Positions 61,692 through 64,000 of a stretch of 64,000 nt of DNA are shown here, in pieces. A model generated the notes under the pieces. That model did no database searches. It was not told the DNA's origin and saw only the letters and a program-made list of their open reading frames with translations. Position numbers and translations under genes: made by a program. Origin of the DNA: CAMEON01 sp045645165 (GTDB taxonomy: Bacteria; Bacillota; Clostridia; Oscillospirales; CAG-272); the NCBI GenBank assembly GCA_045645165.1, contig JAZRIF010000156.1, forward strand, positions 1-64,000. The letters are read 5' to 3'. How positions within the stretch are numbered: the first letter of the stretch is position 1; every line of letters begins with the position of its first letter.

Positions 61692-61706
61692 TGTCAAAAA
61701 ATGACA
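61692..61706. promoter_or_regulatory. Palindrome in the AraC/GH36 intergenic region
   Basis: TGTCA, five A, TGACA. It lies upstream of the GH36 promoter (TTGCAA at 61729-61734, 17 bases, TATAAT at 61752-61757) and may be an AraC half-site pair. Confidence 0.45.
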
Positions 61707-61728
61707 CAATATTTGTCAACGGAGAGCA

Positions 61729-61757
61729 TTGCAATCAGCGTAGGTAAATAATATAAT
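61729..61757 (+). promoter_or_regulatory. Promoter of the GH36 gene
   Basis: TTGCAA at 61729-61734, a 17-base spacer, then TATAAT at 61752-61757. Confidence 0.75.
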
Positions 61758-61802
61758 AAAACTGTCATTTCCAAGTATTCATCACCCATATCGGAGGACG
61801 CT

Positions 61803-64000
61803 ATGTACGCAGACAATATTTTTTCTGATGACCCCACCGTCGTGCAAATGTACATCGATGGAGCAACAAATCCGATCCCCGTGGAGATCCCTAAGTCAAA
61901 GAGAGGGATCGGACTTCGGGTGCAGGTAAATGCCCCTTTTTCGGGGGTCCGCATGGGCTTCCCCACCTGGGGCACCGCGGGCACCTACTGCACTCTTTCG
62001 GTCTATCGTTGGGATACCGATTACCGGACCACTATTGCCGCAGAGCCTCTGCTCGACCTGCACATTACCGATATTCAGGACTGCGCTTTTCGGGACATCC
62101 CCTTTGGCCGTCAGTTCGCACCGGGCGAATACCTGCTCATGGTACACAGCGGCGGAGGCCCCGACGGCAAGCTGCCGGGAGTCTGGCGTTTTACGTCGAA
62201 CATCAGCTGCGGTCAGATGTATAAAAGCGGAAAGAAATCCGAAGGCGAGGTGCAACTCTGGATGATGTTCGATAAGACCCCCATCATCCCCTTCGGCTCC
62301 ATGGATGCCCTGTATACCAACGAGGCGTCGGCAACAGAGAAATCCGATGCTGTCGCCGCCTATCGCGCCTTGATTCGGAATCTGTCCGCCTTCCCGACCT
62401 CCTTTAAGATCGGGGACACCCAATACCACGGCTTCGGCAAGGACTTCAAGGTACTGGATCGCAACGTGGAGACCGGCGATCTCTCCGAAACCACCACCAT
62501 CCGATTTGGATATCAGGATACGTTGGAGATCCTTCTGGTCGCTACCCTGTACCCCGAATACGCCGCCTACGAATGGACGCTCTACTTTACCAACGTAGGT
62601 ACCGAGAATTCTCCCACCATATCCGAGATCAACGGTTGTGACTATACCATTCGTGCCGACAATCCCCATCTGCGGGGTATATACGGAGACGGCGGCTACG
62701 ACGGTATAGCCAATATGCCCTACGATATCAACATATCGGGCATGAACATGGAGATCAATAACGAGACGGGACGAAGTACCTATGGCCGATTCCCCTACTT
62801 CCAGGTGACCCATAACAGCGGCGGCGTGTTCTTCGCGGTGGGCTGGCCGGGTCAGTGGCGTGCGGGCTTTGACTCCCGGAACGGAAACCTACGCGTGTAT
62901 GACGGCCAGGTCAAGCTGGATACCTACCTGCGCCCGGGTCAGACCATACGGACGCCTCTCTCCAGCTTCTTGTTCTATAATGGAAGCGACAATGACCGTG
63001 CCACCAATCTTTGGAGAAAATTCTACATTGACTGCAATATGCGGAAACCCGGTGGAGAGACCTTTGAACCGGCCGTGGCGGCGGTCACCTCCTGGATGTA
63101 TGGTGAAATGGTGGGCGCGAATGAAGCGAATCAGATCGACGCTATCAAGACTTACCACGATAACGGCATTGCCCTGGACTATTTCTGGATGGATGCCGGC
63201 TGGTATTACAAGACGGGAACCCAATCCTTGGACGTTTGGCTGCCTACGGGCACGTGGTACGTAGATGAATCCCGTTTCCCGACCAAGTTCAAGGCTATTT
63301 CGGATTATGCCCACAGCAAGGGAACCAAGACCATTCTGTGGTTTGAGCCCGAGGTGGTGCGTCTGGATCCCGCCCTGTTCGGAGAGACCAGCGTCCGCAA
63401 GGAGTGGTTACTCCCCAACAGCGCCACCAAGCTGATCGATTACGGCAATCCCGAGGCTCGAGAGTGGCTGCTCAACCGTGTTTGTACCATTCTGGAGGAG
63501 GGTGACATCGACCTCTACCGCCAGGATTACGGTGTTGCTTCTCCCGCCTCCGAGTGGCAGTCCAACGACCCCGCGGGGCAAATCGGTATCACCGAGAATC
63601 TCTACGTGCAGGGCTACCTCTGGTTCCTGGACGGCATTATTGCCAGATTCCCCGACATGATGATCGACTCCTGCGCGGCGGGCGGCGGTCGTAACGATCT
63701 GGAGACCATGCGCCGTGCAGTGCCTCTCCATAAGAGCGACAGTGCCTATTCGGAGCATGATATCAAGCAGAGCATGAACGCATCCCTGTTCGCCTGGCTC
63801 CCCTACTTCGGTACCGTTGTGGATGGACCTGCTACTTGCAACCGTGTGGATCGCTACGGGCTGCGCTCCTCCTTCTGCAGCTTCCCCGTACTTGAATACA
63901 ATCTGAACTCGTCGGAGCTGGATTGGCAGACCGCGAAGGCCTGTGTCGACGAATGGGAGCAGATCAAGGACTTCTACGACGACGATTACTATTTGCTGTC
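61803..64000 (+). CDS. GH36-type alpha-galactosidase (3' end outside window)
   Basis: The frame is open from ATG 61803 to the window edge, giving 732 codons so far. GGAGG lies upstream. The N-terminal beta-sandwich is followed by the barrel: FWMDAGWYYKTG, KTILWFEPEVVRL, LYRQDYGVASP (probable nucleophile Asp) and MIDSCAAGGGRNDLETMRR (probable acid/base Asp), then HKSDSAYSEHD. These are GH36 motifs, although the nucleophile context is RQDYG rather than the usual KWDMN. No signal peptide is seen, so it acts in the cytoplasm. It releases alpha-galactose from melibiose- or raffinose-type sugars or related glycans. Confidence 0.88.
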   Translation, partial: MYADNIFSDDPTVVQMYIDGATNPIPVEIPKSKRGIGLRVQVNAPFSGVRMGFPTWGTAGTYCTLSVYRWDTDYRTTIAAEPLLDLHITDIQDCAFRDIPFGRQFAPGEYLLMVHSGGGPDGKLPGVWRFTSNISCGQMYKSGKKSEGEVQLWMMFDKTPIIPFGSMDALYTNEASATEKSDAVAAYRALIRNLSAFPTSFKIGDTQYHGFGKDFKVLDRNVETGDLSETTTIRFGYQDTLEILLVATLYPEYAAYEWTLYFTNVGTENSPTISEINGCDYTIRADNPHLRGIYGDGGYDGIANMPYDINISGMNMEINNETGRSTYGRFPYFQVTHNSGGVFFAVGWPGQWRAGFDSRNGNLRVYDGQVKLDTYLRPGQTIRTPLSSFLFYNGSDNDRATNLWRKFYIDCNMRKPGGETFEPAVAAVTSWMYGEMVGANEANQIDAIKTYHDNGIALDYFWMDAGWYYKTGTQSLDVWLPTGTWYVDESRFPTKFKAISDYAHSKGTKTILWFEPEVVRLDPALFGETSVRKEWLLPNSATKLIDYGNPEAREWLLNRVCTILEEGDIDLYRQDYGVASPASEWQSNDPAGQIGITENLYVQGYLWFLDGIIARFPDMMIDSCAAGGGRNDLETMRRAVPLHKSDSAYSEHDIKQSMNASLFAWLPYFGTVVDGPATCNRVDRYGLRSSFCSFPVLEYNLNSSELDWQTAKACVDEWEQIKDFYDDDYYLL

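Noticed and set aside
1..64000. CRISPR arrays or cas genes
   Set aside because: No regularly spaced direct repeats and no Cas-like proteins were seen; all repeats found are inverted or dispersed.

Overview
The window looks like chromosomal DNA of an anaerobic, fermentative gut Clostridia-type Firmicute. Evidence: strong AGGAGG-type ribosome sites, promoters almost all spaced N17 and often with a TGC-extended -10, Rex/AdhE/[FeFe]-hydrogenase fermentation genes, a LytTR/DUF3021 regulatory pair, ammonia-dependent AsnA, and several AraC-controlled glycan-degradation loci. No phage, plasmid, rRNA, CRISPR or intact tRNA gene was found. The species cannot be named from this sequence.

Layout. (1) 1-3.3 kb: a PlsC-like acyltransferase converging on an MBL-fold hydrolase / alpha-beta hydrolase pair. 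(2) 3.4-9.4 kb: three tandem paralogous lipoproteins, a membrane protein and an unknown protein, then deoB. (3) 10.6-16 kb: capE-capF-capG for UDP-N-acetyl-L-fucosamine, followed by a FliB-like protein and a ZIP metal transporter, with a clear promoter and terminator. (4) 16-17.7 kb: a ferredoxin-type protein divergent from a Crp/Fnr regulator, with a 16-bp palindrome between them placed at about -41.5 of the ferredoxin promoter. (5) 17.8-24.6 kb: a beta-propeller glycosidase, SCP2-like protein, class III aminotransferase, small tyrosine phosphatase, sfsA and a cupin in one run, then asnA and purC. (6) 24.7-26.8 kb: a GH43-type enzyme and a surface-anchored GDSL hydrolase on the minus strand. 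(7) 27.2-29.7 kb: an ABC exporter with LytTR and DUF3021 genes.

(8) 29.8-40.1 kb is the metabolic core: LysR regulator, Rex, AdhE, a small kinase-like protein, two stand-alone NuoE-like [2Fe-2S] proteins, a PAS-containing sensory-type [FeFe] hydrogenase, a SpoIIE/PP2C phosphatase and a second (group B-like) [FeFe] hydrogenase. The order suggests that NADH/H2 balance is sensed by Rex and by the sensory hydrogenase and relayed through the phosphatase, while AdhE and the second hydrogenase dispose of reductant. (9) 40.3-43 kb: a lipoprotein carrying a tyrosine-phosphatase domain.

(10) 43-44.3 kb is a non-coding mosaic: three large hairpins each abutting a tRNA-3'-end-like tail, a serine-recombinase remnant and a MITE-like nested inverted repeat whose relative lies at 59 kb. 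(11) 44.3-58.4 kb: a glycan-use locus with an AraC regulator divergent from a Gfo/Idh/MocA oxidoreductase, MFS transporter, solute-binding lipoprotein, a protein with a 322-residue tandem duplication, a membrane-anchored GH99/71-like enzyme and a GH106-like enzyme. (12) 58.4-60.5 kb is a scrambled accessory patch with a truncated WYL regulator, a small reverse gene, the second MITE-like element and an AT-rich HNH-type gene. (13) 60.5-64 kb: a second AraC regulator divergent from a GH36-type alpha-galactosidase that runs off the window.
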